From CAVUXJ01 sp963814975 (GTDB taxonomy: Bacteria; Acidobacteriota; Vicinamibacteria; Vicinamibacterales; CAVVIG01), in contig CAWFFB010000034.1 of NCBI GenBank assembly GCA_963814975.1, positions 66,112 through 130,111 of the forward strand: a stretch of DNA of 64,000 nt, in the 5' to 3' direction. The notes under the pieces were generated by a model that made no database searches, was not told the DNA's origin, and was given only the letters and a program-made list of their open reading frames with translations. How positions within the stretch are numbered: the first letter of the stretch is position 1; every line of letters begins with the position of its first letter. Below, piece by piece: positions 27,745 through 37,084 of this stretch. The translations under genes were made by a program, and so were the position numbers.

Positions 27745-28614
27745 ATGCAGACCTTGGCCGAATTGTGGGACCGTATCGACAGATTCCTACGCGCCGGTAT
27801 CGCGGGCAGCGAGTTCACACCGCTACGGCTGCTGACGGTAATCACACTGACTTCGGCGCTCGTCTGGGTCACTCGTCGTCTGACGCGTTGGCTTGTCGAC
27901 GGCGTATTGGCCCGCCGCGGTGTCGAGGTAGGATTACGCGAGGCTCTTGGCACCATCGCGCGCTATGTGATCATCACCTTGGGTGCGCTCGTGATTCTGC
28001 AGAGCGCCGGCATCGACCTTACCTCGCTCAACGTCCTCGTTGGCGCTATCGGAGTCGGACTTGGGTTTGGGCTTCAGAATATTGCGAGTAATTTTTTCAG
28101 CGGTCTCATCCTGTTGCTCGAACGCCCAGTGAGGATCGGAGATCGCGTCGAAATCGCCGCCGTTGCTGGTGAAGTCCGCGAGATCGGCGCCCGCGCGACG
28201 ACCATCGTTACCGACGAGAATGTCGCGATTATTGTGCCGAATTCGCAGTTGATCTCTGAGCGAGTGACCAACTGGAGCAGACCCGCCAAACTGACCGCCT
28301 ACTTACTGCCGTTCCATGTGGCCCATTCGTCAGATCCCGAGCTCGTGCGTCAAGTGCTCCTCGCAGCGGCCGCACGTCACCCCGACGTCCTTGCCGATCC
28401 TCCAGCAGAAGTGGAGTTTGTTGAGGCAGAACTGGCTGCGCTTCGGTTTCAGCTCCACGTGTGGAGCGTCAAGCACCTGAAGACCGCCGGAACGCTCAAA
28501 AGCGATCTGAATTTTGAGGTGTGGCGACAACTTGCCTTGGCTGGTGTGACAATCCGAGAGCCTACTGGTTCAGTGGTGCTCGGACTCCAACTCGTGACAA
28601 CGCCGAAACAATAG
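27745..28614 (+). CDS. Small-conductance mechanosensitive channel (MscS family)
   Basis: 289 aa. Two N-terminal helices, then the pore helix and beta domain typical of MscS: NVLVGAIGVGLGFGLQ, NIASNFFSGLILLLERPVRIGDRV, then VPNSQLISERVTNWSR. The inner-membrane channel opens under membrane tension and releases solutes on hypo-osmotic shock. Length is close to the E. coli protein. In a window with a full trehalose synthesis set, a release channel for compatible solutes is functionally sensible, but linkage is not shown. It stands alone between transposon and integrase relics. Confidence 0.93.
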   Translation: MQTLAELWDRIDRFLRAGIAGSEFTPLRLLTVITLTSALVWVTRRLTRWLVDGVLARRGVEVGLREALGTIARYVIITLGALVILQSAGIDLTSLNVLVGAIGVGLGFGLQNIASNFFSGLILLLERPVRIGDRVEIAAVAGEVREIGARATTIVTDENVAIIVPNSQLISERVTNWSRPAKLTAYLLPFHVAHSSDPELVRQVLLAAAARHPDVLADPPAEVEFVEAELAALRFQLHVWSVKHLKTAGTLKSDLNFEVWRQLALAGVTIREPTGSVVLGLQLVTTPKQ

Positions 28615-28867
28615 GCGTCGCTTCGCTTCGATCTATCGCATGGCGATTCGTGGAGATAGCTCGGTCAGCCGCACTATTTTATGCGGCCGGCGACCAGTGG
28701 CTGACGATGGACGACCGCGTAAATGTCCCGCTGAACCGAACGTCGCATGATCCGGTCTCCCAGCCGTGCCCAGCGAATTCGCCACGTAACAAATCGAGAG
28801 CAGCACGGCGCCTCCAAAGACGACCAAAGCCCCGCTATATTGCGAAAATCGTGTTAACGCACCCCAC

Positions 28868-29033
28868 AGGCCGGGCAAGGTCATCGCGCAGGTGATGGGA
28901 CACGCGAAGGTCGATACGACGCTGAACGTGTACGCCCAGGTCGTCGATGGCTCCGCTCCGCAGGGCTGCCGACACGGTCGGATCCGAATTGTTCACAATT
29001 GTTCACAAACCGGAAAAGGCGAGCGAGCTAACT
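28868..29033 (+). pseudogene. Tyrosine recombinase (XerC/D-like), C-terminal relic, second copy
   Basis: It encodes GKVIAQVMGHAKVDTTLNVYAQVVDGS, the His and catalytic Tyr region of an integrase, paralogous to the relic at 5635-5841. It then degrades through CRHGRIRIVHNC. It is followed by the same tRNA T-arm repeat. Everything upstream of the box II His is missing; 28615-28867 contains no gene. Confidence 0.7.
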
Positions 29034-29044
29034 CGAAAAGAAAT

Positions 29045-29072
29045 GCTCCTCAGGCTGGATTCGAACCAGCAA
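29045..29072 (-). repeat. tRNA 3'-end (T-arm) sequence, direct repeat copy 2; candidate att site
   Basis: Identical over 28 nt to 5854-5881 and in the same orientation, 23.2 kb away. Beyond the T-stem the minus strand reads ACCGGAGGGTT, and further upstream looks tRNA-like but does not fold into a complete tRNA in my hands. The stretch 29073-29312 holds no gene I can support. Confidence 0.55.
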
Positions 29073-29312
29073 CCCTCCGGTTAAACAGGTTAATGCAGGT
29101 TCTCTATCCTGTTGGTTCTTCGATGGTTTACCTCACGCCTTGATACTCGGTGTTCCCCGGTGTTCGGGAGCAAATTGTTCACTGATTGTTCACTGTCCTG
29201 AGTCGTGGTCAGCGGCTTCAGAATGCTCGCAAGACCGCCCCGATTCCAGCCGGACGTTTGTCGCATGTCACCTGACCTGGAAAATCAGTCATTCACACCC
29301 TGAAAGCCGCCG

Positions 29313-30194
29313 CTACTGGAGGACCCTGCTTCTTGTGACGAAGCGCTTGTAGTCGGAGAACGTCTGGTTTCGCCGCGTTGACTCGAGGCCGCCCCGGACC
29401 ACGGTGAAGGCGTCGATGGATTCCGGCAGAAGCAACACCTCGTCAGGGTCGCTGAAGGCGACTGCTTTATAGCGAATCGTCATATCGTCCCGCACGATGA
29501 CTACCCAGCTGGCGAGGTGGTGACGGCGTTGTATCAACGCGGGAACCTTCACGTCGACTGGCCCTCCGAGACCCCGCTCCACGCGTACCACGTCATAGTT
29601 TGTGGCATCCACCCAGATGCGCCCCCTCGATGCGATGTGCCCCGACCAATCGAAGCAGTCGTCGTGTCCGCTCGGGTCTTCTATCAGCTCGGGGTTGCTC
29701 CTGCGATCCACCGACGCGAAATCAATCATCAGGGTGGTTTGGTTCCTGTCCTTGGCAATTCCTGCAGTCCTGAATTGGTACTCAGAACGGTGGTCCGGCA
29801 GCAGAAACGTAAGTGGTTCGGAGGATAGGGGATTTGGGTCGGTGCATCCCGCGCGGTCCTTCTTGTCCCTTTCACGCGGTACCCGGCCATTTACGTTCCG
29901 GACTTTGCGTACGATTACGGCTTCGCCAGGGGTCTCACCCCCGTCAGCTTCGATGCGCAGCTCCGATTGAACGGTCCGCACGAACCCCACCGGCGAATTA
30001 TTGAAGTCGACGACCTGTACTCTGGACGTCTCGACACAGATGACGTTCTTCGCGCGCCTGTAGAACTCTGCGACCCGTTCGCCGACGCGCACCAGCAGTT
30101 CTTCGACGTCCGGCTGCGCCTGCGCACCGGCGGTCGTCATGGCGGCGAGCGCAAGCGCCAGCACCAATGCGCCCGACAGCACAATGGCATTCAA
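29313..30194 (-). CDS. Secreted protein of unknown function
   Basis: 293 aa with a signal peptide (MNAIVLSGALVLALALAAM, cleavage near AGAQA). The mature protein starts QPDVEELLVRVGERVAEFYRRA, contains a Cys in NVICVET, and ends in a region rich in beta-strand-like segments (RGRIWVDATNYDVVRVERGL). This outline, secreted with a late segment about correlating a value, is common among conserved Acidobacteriota hypotheticals. I know no function. A short 54-codon frame (30226-30390, minus) lies upstream with no evidence of being real. Confidence 0.7.
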   Translation of the reverse strand: MNAIVLSGALVLALALAAMTTAGAQAQPDVEELLVRVGERVAEFYRRAKNVICVETSRVQVVDFNNSPVGFVRTVQSELRIEADGGETPGEAVIVRKVRNVNGRVPRERDKKDRAGCTDPNPLSSEPLTFLLPDHRSEYQFRTAGIAKDRNQTTLMIDFASVDRRSNPELIEDPSGHDDCFDWSGHIASRGRIWVDATNYDVVRVERGLGGPVDVKVPALIQRRHHLASWVVIVRDDMTIRYKAVAFSDPDEVLLLPESIDAFTVVRGGLESTRRNQTFSDYKRFVTRSRVLQ

Positions 30195-30392
30195 AGCTTT
30201 GCGGCCTCCGCAGCCTGTACGTTCCTCAAGCCGTGCCCCACCGGCTTGATCCCATGCGTGCCATTGTGTCCAACAGATAAATACCGATCAGTCGCCTTCT
30301 GGCGGAAATCACGCTCAATTTCACTCTCAGCAGCTGAAGTTTTCGATAGGGAACCAACAGCATCGTGGTCTTGAAGAGCGTGACGCGCATGG

Positions 30393-31478
30393 CTACGTTG
30401 TCTGCTTATCCGGGTCGAACGTGGCCTTGTAACGAGACAAAGGAACCGTCGGCTCTTTTCCCGGAGTGGTGTGTGCGACGACGACCGGCCTCGGTGCCGA
30501 CGTCGTTCCCGGCCTCGGCCGGTTTTCTTCCGGGACCGTGATGGGCTCCAACTGCGAGACGATCGCATAGCGCTGGTCCTCGAACCACGGTGGCAGGAGC
30601 AACTTCGTCCCGAGTTCGTCCGGCGCCTCGTCCTTGAAAAAACCACCCGGGACATTCGCCGTGCACTCGACGAGGATGCCACCCGGCGAGCGGACATACA
30701 TGGAGTGGAAGTAAAACCGATCCTTGATCTCCGATGCGTCCGTGAAACCCAGTTCCTCGTAGACGGCCTTCTGCTTCACCAGGGCGTCGTCTGTTTCGAC
30801 GTTAAACGCGATGTGATGCGCCGTGCCGGCGCCAAAGCCCCAGCTTCCGGGCGCACGTTCCGGCTCGACGTGCAAGTCGACCATCCGTCCGGGACCGGTC
30901 CCCGTCGCCTCGAATCGATGGTAGGGACCATCCACGCCAACCTTGCGGAACCCCAGCGCGTCGACGAAGAACGATTCCTGGTCGCGCACGTCACGAACCG
31001 ACAGTACCGCACCAAAAAAGCCGCGCGTCGCGGCGTCTCGTGGGATCTGCGTCGTTGTCCACGGATTTCGGTTGTCCCCGCTCTCCTCGATCATTTCGAA
31101 GAGCAACCCGACGGGATGCCGCACCCGCAGATACTTCGTGCCGAATCGTTCCTGCACGCCGCTGTGTTCGGCCCGATGCCGATCGAAGTGCTCTTTCCAA
31201 AACGCGATCGCTCCGTTCGGAACGGTGTAGCTGGTGCACGACAGCTGGCCAGACCCCGCGCGCCCCGGCTTCCGCGAGTACGGAAAACACGTCGCGATCG
31301 AACCGACGTCGGCGTCGGCATTGCCGTAGTAGAAGTGATAGATGGGGATGTTTCCATCCATCAGGACGGTCTGCTTGACCAGCCGCTGCCCGAGTATCTG
31401 GGTAAAGAAGTCGATATCTTGCTGCGCGCCGCCGGGGCACAGCGTGATGTGGTGAACGCCCTGCACGAGGCTTGTCAT
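30393..31478 (-). CDS. Ring-cleaving dioxygenase of the VOC superfamily (LinE/MhqO-like)
   Basis: 361 aa from ATG 31478, chosen because GGAGGG lies directly upstream and the fold starts here (MTSLVQGVHHITLCPG). Two VOC modules: the first carries His in GVHHITL; the second starts TRGFFGAVLSVRD and carries HHIAFNV and GGILVECTANVPGG, giving His, His and Glu metal ligands. Relatives open hydroquinone-type or chlorinated aromatic rings with Fe(II). MetE-like and other VOC genes lie nearby. The C-terminal 40 residues are a Pro-rich tail. Confidence 0.87.
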   Translation of the reverse strand: MTSLVQGVHHITLCPGGAQQDIDFFTQILGQRLVKQTVLMDGNIPIYHFYYGNADADVGSIATCFPYSRKPGRAGSGQLSCTSYTVPNGAIAFWKEHFDRHRAEHSGVQERFGTKYLRVRHPVGLLFEMIEESGDNRNPWTTTQIPRDAATRGFFGAVLSVRDVRDQESFFVDALGFRKVGVDGPYHRFEATGTGPGRMVDLHVEPERAPGSWGFGAGTAHHIAFNVETDDALVKQKAVYEELGFTDASEIKDRFYFHSMYVRSPGGILVECTANVPGGFFKDEAPDELGTKLLLPPWFEDQRYAIVSQLEPITVPEENRPRPGTTSAPRPVVVAHTTPGKEPTVPLSRYKATFDPDKQTT

Positions 31479-31511
31479 GGGCTCCCTCCAGACCGCGATT
31501 GACAACGCAAT

Positions 31512-32564
31512 TTACGCTCTCGCCGCGACACTCGACTGCAGCTCGGCGCGCACCAATCCAGCACCCAGGACCATGGCGGACAGTTTCGCGAAAGCGACCT
31601 CCCGCGTGAGGTACTTCATGCCACAATCAGGGGCCACAATGAGCCGGTCGGCCGGGACGTACGGCAGCGCGCGCCGAATTCGATCGGCAACCACCTCGGG
31701 CGACTCGACATCGCTCGTCGACAGATCAAGAACCCCGAGCAGAACGGTCTTGCCGCCGAGGTCAGCGAGCACGGAACAATCCAGCGCGGACTGCGCCGTT
31801 TCGACCGATACCTGCTGCACGGTGGTTGCAGCCAGTTCGGAAAGAATGTCATACCGCGCGGGCTTCCCCTTGACCATCGCGCCGTAGCCAAAGCAGATGT
31901 GAACCGCGGTTGTCCCAGTGATCCCATCGAGCGCTCGCTGCGAGCGCCGAGATTCCGTACGACCGCGCTTCCACGGGCTGCACTTGCATGTACGGCTCAT
32001 CGATCTGCACGATGTCGGCGCCGGCGGCGAAGAGGTCACGGATTTCCATATTCACCGCGGCAGCGTAGTCCATCGCCAGTTCAGCGTCGGACGCGTAATA
32101 CTCGTTCTGCGCTAGCTTGGTCATCGTGAACGGGCCGGGAACCGTGATCTTGATCTGACGATCGGTGTTAGCTCGCAGGAACTGCACATCCCGAACGTTG
32201 ACTGGGCGCAGCCGTCGAACGCGCCCGATCACCCTCGGCACGAGCGCCGGCTTGCCGGTGCGGCTGATCACGGTACCGGATTGTCGAGGTCGATGCCGTC
32301 GAGCGCGGTCGCAAACCGGTTGAAGTAGCTCTCGCGCCGCATCTCGCCGTCCGACACGATATCGATGCCGGCGCGCTCCTGATCGCGAATGGCAATCAGC
32401 GTGGCATCGTCCTGTGCCTGCTCGAGAACATCGGGGGCGACGCGCCAGAGTTGCCGCATCCGCACGCGCGGCGGGGTATTCGCGGCGAGCAGCGATCGGT
32501 CGATCAGCCACTCCGGCTGCGGATACGAGCCGACGACCGTTGTCGGAAACAGTTTTCTCTGCAT
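31512..32564 (-). pseudogene. MetE-like (cobalamin-independent methionine synthase, C-terminal type), two frameshifts
   Basis: It reads in three frames. 32564-32270 gives MQRKLFPTTVVGSYPQPEW to DGIDLDNP. A missing base at the CC run 32276-32277 would join this to GTVISRTGKPALVPRVI. A second shift near 31950 leads to ALDGITGTTAVHICFGYG and the end at 31512. Zinc ligands of the methyltransferase barrel are visible (His and Cys in VHICFGYG, Cys in APDCGMKYL), plus VQIDEP. The short, N-domain-less form is the core-MetE type, which transfers methyl groups to thiols. An IS-type terminal repeat at 32584 lies only 20 bp before the start and separates it from its original promoter. Confidence 0.8.
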
Positions 32565-32583
32565 CGCTGATCTGGCGGACCCT

Positions 32584-32655
32584 CGTAATGTTCCACAACT
32601 CAGCCGTGCCCGTCAGGCTGCCCGCCATAGAAGTTGAGGACGCCGCCCAGCCGGG
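32584..32655. mobile_element. IS end relic with terminal inverted repeat
   Basis: CGTAATGTTCCACAACTCAGCCG (first 20 bases are the core) at 32584-32606 matches the ends of the intact IS at 60610-61793. Next to it, the minus strand shows a degraded transposase C-terminus, similar to the end at 46050-46110. The rest of the element is missing; group II intron sequence follows. Confidence 0.5.
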
Positions 32656-32659
32656 GGCG

Positions 32660-32955
32660 GCGCCACTCGCGACCCGTCAAGTCGATCATAGCTTGTGACG
32701 TTCAAATCAATAGCCCAGGCCGTCCTTGCCCTCCCGACTGCGTCGAGTGCCGACCTGCCGGATCGATAGCCATAGGAGTCTGGATGGAACACGGGTCGAC
32801 CACCGGCTCCAGGACCATTTTCGCGACCGTCTGGTACACGCTGTCCGCCACCGTGGAAATGTCGAAGGGGCGCGTGCCGCCGCTATCCCTCTTGACCTCG
32901 ACGAGGCGTACGGGTGGCGGAAAGTACCAGCCCGATGACATGCGATTCACATTAG
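32660..32955 (-). pseudogene. Group II intron reverse transcriptase/maturase, internal relic
   Basis: The minus strand encodes MSSGWYFPPPVRLVEV, GGTRPFDISTVADSVYQ and KMVLEPVVDP. After a one-base shift near 32791 it continues FHPDSYGYRSGRSALDAV. These are consecutive reverse transcriptase blocks of LtrA-type intron-encoded proteins (the PxPxxRxVEIPK to FRPGRSAxDA region). The N-terminus, the YADD active-site block and the maturase domain are gone, and no domain V RNA hairpin was seen. The downstream side is cut by the IS end at 32584-32655. 33001-33198 holds no gene. Confidence 0.75.
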
Positions 32956-33198
32956 TGAAATTGGCTCGCCGCACTGGACGATTTCCGCAACTGGTTGATC
33001 CGAGAAGCAGCGTAAATGGCCTGTTATTGACAGGTTCGCCAAGGTTTCGCGAGGTGAGTCTCGAAGAGCGACGCAGCCTTTGCCGGCTCAAGCAGTCGGC
33101 GGCCGCTGACGCCCACCCTCCCGCCGCGTGCCCACGACAGTTGAGGCGCTCGATCAGCTGTTCGGTGGGCCTCCTCAGACTCGACAGTTCCCGAATCG

Positions 33199-33639
33199 TC
33201 AGCCGATCTTCTCGGCGAGCGCGACGAGGAGGCCCTCAGGGCCACGGACATAACAGAGCCGATAGCTGTTCTCGTACTGCACCAGCTCGCCAACCAGTTC
33301 GGCACCGTGGGCGCGGAGCCGGGCAACGACATCATCGATGTCTTCGACGGCAAACATGATGCGACGTATGCCCAGCGTGTTCGGCGGGGCGTTGTTCGGC
33401 TCAACGCTGTCAGCCGTCGGCCTCCGGAACTTCGTCAGCTCAACACGTCCATGACCATCCGGGGTCCGCATCATCGCGATGTCGGATAGAACGCCGTCAA
33501 GCCCGATTAGGCGGTCCACCGAGCGTCCCTCGACTTGCGCCTCGCCCTCCAGTTCCAGACCGAGTTCCTTGAAGAAAGCGACCGCAGCTCCGAGGTCGTC
33601 CACAACAACGCCGACGTTGTCCATCCGCTTGAGTGTCAT
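33199..33639 (-). CDS. VOC family (glyoxalase/bleomycin-resistance fold) protein
   Basis: 146 aa from ATG 33639 (the open frame extends further, but the fold begins MTLKRMDNVGVVVDDL). Two beta-alpha-beta-beta-beta modules: GAAVAFFKELGLELEG in the first and IRRIMFAVEDIDDVVARLRAHGAELVG in the second, ending GPEGLLVALAEKIG. The final Glu-containing strand fits a metal ligand. Substrate is unknown; the fold covers dioxygenases, epimerases and resistance proteins. It appears to be a single-gene unit. Confidence 0.85.
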   Translation of the reverse strand: MTLKRMDNVGVVVDDLGAAVAFFKELGLELEGEAQVEGRSVDRLIGLDGVLSDIAMMRTPDGHGRVELTKFRRPTADSVEPNNAPPNTLGIRRIMFAVEDIDDVVARLRAHGAELVGELVQYENSYRLCYVRGPEGLLVALAEKIG

Positions 33640-33716
33640 GCCGCTGACTATACCCCTCACAGCGCCGGTGCAAACAGCTGCCGCCGATGATCGCGTCCGC
33701 TGATCGAGGCCGCGCC

Positions 33717-34748
33717 TCAGATCAGCCAACACGCGGCAGGCCGCCGCCCGGCACTGACGGCTTCGCGACGTTCCTGAAGCCGCAAATCGTGCGCTGGGCG
33801 GGCCGCGCCGGAGTTCTGTAATGAACGTCGTGAGGCATGAGTGCCGAGGTGCTGTACTTCAACGGTATGGTCGAGGCCGTTCGCGTCCGTGAGCACTTCG
33901 TAGTCTTTGTATCCCCGCACCTCATAGGCGATGACGGTCCCGGTCGGAGCAAGCACGAGGATCAGAAGACATGGAGCCATCGCGATGCCTGACGCCGCCG
34001 CCGCGACGGAGACCATGGCAACAGCACTGCTAGAGATCAGCAGGCTTGCGTCGAACCGACGGAACGTTCGAACCAAGTAATAGTAGAGGGCGTGGAGCAA
34101 GATGAGAAAGATCAAGACCGGGATGACGACGGCAAGGCACAGTCGCGAATGGTGTGATGTGAGCCTTGTGGTCGATGAAGTCAGCTGCGACGTGTAATCC
34201 TAAGCCAGTGGCGACGATGGACGTCACGATCAACATTTGGCCGCCCCTCCAAATGGCGGCGCGATTGCGATGTCGGTGAAGCACGTGCGCCGAAGGTACC
34301 AGGAAGTAGAGCCACCACATCCCGAAGATGAGTCCCGTACCGGCCGCACCGACAAACGCCGTATCCAACGTCCATCCTTGCTGATCCACAACAGCCGCGA
34401 GCGTTGCGACCGTTCCCACCACACCCTCGCCCAGGGCAATGATCGCGAACAGGCTATGCCGCCCAGTGATGTGATGCGCGTGCCAGGGAGTGCCGCCATT
34501 CCGTTGCTCAGCGAGCATCGGTCCTGCCAGTTCAATGAGCACGAGCATGGCGCCGAAGATGATTGCGCTCAGCGCCGAGAAGCCGACGACAATCAGCACG
34601 ACCCAGCCGACTTGCGCCGTCGACACGGTCGCGGCGTAGGTCAGGCACACGTCGCCGGCTCGGATTCTGTTTGACGGCGCGCAGCCACTGACAGACCAGG
34701 GCCACGCGCATGATGACGTAGCCAAGGACCTTGACCGAGTTGTCAAGG
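33717..34748 (-). pseudogene. Low-temperature-requirement A (LtrA) family membrane protein, truncated and frameshifted
   Basis: Multi-pass membrane protein. Conserved HSLFAIIALGEGVVGTVATL and MWWLYFLVPSAHVLHRHRNR identify the LtrA family. Frame changes occur near 34640 (from GYVIMRVALVCQWLRA into TYAATVSTAQVGWVV) and near 34115 (into LLHALYYYLVRTFRRFD). The N-terminus is missing: at 34749 the sequence passes directly into an insertion-sequence end. The gene was cut by that insertion and has decayed. The natural C-terminus is probably near 33900. Confidence 0.75.
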
Positions 34749-35515
34749 TGTCGGTGGCGAATTGCCAATCGTGCCGCAAACACGCCTGAACGGCACCCGC
34801 ATTGCGGCCCCCGGCCAACATCCGTTCCACGCTGATGTTTCAGTCCGGGACAAGAGCCCGCGTCGCGTCCAATCGGTCGACACCTCGCACCGACGTGCCT
34901 CTGAGCCGGCGTCGCATGCGCGGTCATGCCGCGATCGGCGTCTGATACAGCCCACGACAGTGGAGCTGCCAGCGATACGTACTGACATTCGCTCGCGCGC
35001 TGTCCTCGCCTAGGCGCGGTTCCGGCGTCAGCCCGCCCAGCTCCGCGTGCGCGCGATGACCGTTAAAGTATCGTTGGAACTCGAGGAGCTTCAGCTCCAA
35101 ATCAGCGGCTGTCCAGAACAACGTCCGGTCGAGACATTCGCGGCGTATCGTGCCGATCAGGAGTTCGACGAAGGGATGCGACAGCGGTACGTACGGCACC
35201 GTCTTGATGGCTGCCACGTCGAGAATTCGCAGATTCGCCTGCCATTGGTGGAAACGGTACAGCGGATCATGGTCCGAGCTGAGGTAGGTCGGCGCCGGTT
35301 GGCGACCGATGGCTCGATTGAACATGTGGGCACAGCGCGACGCCATCCACGACGCTACGGTGCACGCCACAGCCCACGATGCGCGGCGTACACTGGTCCA
35401 TCACGACGAGCACCCGATGGGTGTGCAGAACGGCCGATTCGCACCGAAACAGATCAAGACTCCACAGACTGTCCTTCGCGTGACCCAGGACCGTGAGCCA
35501 GGACAGCTCCAGCAC
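34749..35515 (-). pseudogene. Truncated insertion sequence (copy A) with integrase-core transposase fragment
   Basis: It begins with the same end as the full copy at 46229 (TGTCGGTGGCGAATTGCCA). The transposase reads LTVLGHAKDSLWSLDLFRCES, then after a shift near 35335 HMFNRAIGRQPAPTYLSSDHD, PLSHPFVELLIGTIRREC and the terminal RGLYQTPIAA. The N-terminal third and the far end are absent. It interrupts the LtrA-family gene. Compared with copy B the nucleotide identity is very high, so the duplication is fairly recent. 35516-35670 holds no gene. Confidence 0.8.
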
Positions 35516-35670
35516 GACGAGCGTCAGCCCGCGTTCACAATGCGATCACCCCGGCGGGAATCGCGGCGACACGTGGTAGATTGGCGACTTGAGCAGCTGT
35601 GAAAGATTCCGCCTGAGATCAGAGAGCATCGCAGAACGTTTCTCGCAATTCGTCTCGGTGAGGTAGGTTG

Positions 35671-36168
35671 ATGGGACGCGATTGGATTGACGAGGGGCTA
35701 CGGCACGAGCCGGAGCGCGAGGCGCAGGAACGACTCGACTCCGAACGACACCATCACGATACGTCCGTGATCAAAGAGAAGGGGCCGGACTTCATGCACC
35801 GGTTGGTGATGGAGGTGCGTGACGTCATCGAGGAATACCGGTGCAAAGCTCCTGGGAGCAACGACGAGGTGGATTTCGAGGAGCTGCCACATGAAGGATT
35901 CTGCATCACCAAGATTCGTCTGCCGCGAGTAAGTCTGGAGTGTCGTCCTGATTACGAAGCGCATCTCCTGTACTGCAATATGACGCGTACGGATGGTCGT
36001 GAGAGCGAGCCAACGGAACGGATGTTCAACCTGAGCCTCGCGTTGGACGAATCGGACAATGTTCAGTTGCGCCAGGGGACCCGGATATTTCGGACCGTCG
36101 ACGAAGCCGCTGAGTGCATCCTGAAACCCGTTTTATTTCCTCTCGTGGAGCGACGCCCTCCGATTTGA
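35671..36168 (+). CDS. Conserved-looking hypothetical protein
   Basis: 165 aa from ATG 35671 with GAGGTAGG upstream. Soluble, charged and not arginine-biased, with an N-terminal acidic/basic helix (HEPEREAQERLDSERHHHD), then a mixed alpha/beta region (ITKIRLPRVSLECRP, EAHLLYCNMTRTDG) and FRTVDEAAECILKPVLFPL. I recognise no family. An IS-type terminal repeat (GCGTAATGTTCCAGA) begins 3 bp after the stop, so the C-terminus may have been shortened. Confidence 0.55.
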   Translation: MGRDWIDEGLRHEPEREAQERLDSERHHHDTSVIKEKGPDFMHRLVMEVRDVIEEYRCKAPGSNDEVDFEELPHEGFCITKIRLPRVSLECRPDYEAHLLYCNMTRTDGRESEPTERMFNLSLALDESDNVQLRQGTRIFRTVDEAAECILKPVLFPLVERRPPI

Positions 36169-36408
36169 ACGCGTAATGTTCCAGATTGCTTCAGGGTCTC
36201 GGGAACGAACTCATCGACGATGTGCGACAGAGGCCAGGCCAGGATGGTGGCGGCATTCACCCTCGCCAGCGCCTCGGTGGTCTCCTTCACTACTATTACC
36301 GAGCGGCATGATGAATCGGGTCGGCGCCTTCGGCCCTCGGCCCATTTCCGGGACACTACAGGGTCGACGCGGCGGAAGGGAAAGGCCTGGGTCTGGCGCA
36401 GAAGAAGT

Positions 36409-36463
36409 CGTGAGCCGTCCCCGCCCAGTCGTGCTGGACACGTCGTTCCTCATCGATTCTTGA
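36409..36463 (+). pseudogene. N-terminal stub of a PIN-domain toxin
   Basis: From GTG 36409 the frame reads VSRPRPVVLDTSFLIDS and stops. The VVLDTSFLID string is the first strand of a PIN domain with the catalytic Asp. The other acidic residues are absent downstream. It is a remnant lying between an IS end at 36171 and the intact VapC gene on the other strand. Confidence 0.45.
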
Positions 36464-36515
36464 GCGGGACACCACCAGGGACGAGCGCCGACCGTGGCCT
36501 CCCGGAGTCCGCCGG

Positions 36516-36872
36516 CTACGCGACGACACCAAGCCGCCGAGCGGCGTCGGCCAGCCGTTTGTCGCTGGTCCAGAGCGTGTGGTCCGACGCGACCGTCGAT
36601 GCGAGCAGGTGGACGTCAATCCACCCGAGGCCCCTCCCCATCAGCGCACGGCGCTCGACGAACACCAGCACCTCCCGGTGAGGCAAGGCAGCGATTTGTG
36701 GCAGGTGCTGCAAGAGCCCGAGGATTTCGCCGCGACGCTTCATCGAGCCACACGCGAGCTCCCCGATGACGAAGGGATGGCCGACGACCTGTTCCTCGAG
36801 AAGGAGCGCCACGAGGCGCGGGTTGCTGACGCGCAGATGATCGATCCAGACGGATGTGTCGACGAGGATCAC
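36516..36872 (-). CDS. vapC: VapC-type PIN-domain ribonuclease toxin
   Basis: 118 aa. The PIN motifs are complete: Asp5 in MILVDTSVWIDHL, Glu39 in VIGELACG, Asp86 in GWIDVHLL and Asp104 in TSDKRL. The WIDVHLLAS form is typical of the tRNA/23S-cleaving VapC family. It starts inside the end of vapB (4-bp overlap), the standard coupled arrangement. Length is slightly shorter than average but all four acids are kept, so it is likely functional. Confidence 0.9.
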   Translation of the reverse strand: MILVDTSVWIDHLRVSNPRLVALLLEEQVVGHPFVIGELACGSMKRRGEILGLLQHLPQIAALPHREVLVFVERRALMGRGLGWIDVHLLASTVASDHTLWTSDKRLADAARRLGVVA

Positions 36873-37084
36873 GCGCGTCGGCGCGGTGTGTGGGCGCGTC
36901 GACGCGGAATCGGTCGCACGCGCGCGTCCGTGCCTCCCAAGGCGGCTAAGCGGCGCGCACTCTCGCGCGCGACCAGTGCCTCAAGGCCGGCGCGCACGAC
37001 GGCCGTCTTCTCGCGCAGACCACTCAACTCGGTCGCTCGTCCCAACAGCGCGTCGTCGATGTTCAAGGTCGTCCTCATATGCAT
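36869..37084 (-). CDS. vapB: VapB-type antitoxin (ribbon-helix-helix)
   Basis: About 71 aa. The core MHMRTTLNIDDALLGRATEL is a ribbon-helix-helix DNA-binding strand/helix, followed by EKTAVVRAGLEALVARESAR. I place the start at ATG 37084 (or 37078); upstream in-frame codons have no supporting signal. The C-terminal arginine-rich tail (RPIPRRRAHTPRRR) overlaps the toxin start. It neutralises VapC and probably autorepresses. Confidence 0.85.
   Translation of the reverse strand: MHMRTTLNIDDALLGRATELSGLREKTAVVRAGLEALVARESARRLAALGGTDARVRPIPRRRAHTPRRRA

Noticed and set aside
29040..29125. Possible complete tRNA gene on the minus strand
   Set aside because: The T-arm is present, but the upstream part does not fold into a standard anticodon arm and lacks the 5' acceptor strand.
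30226..30390. 54-codon minus-strand ORF between the VOC dioxygenase and the secreted protein
   Set aside because: No ribosome-binding site, no motif and a basic composition; not enough to call a gene.
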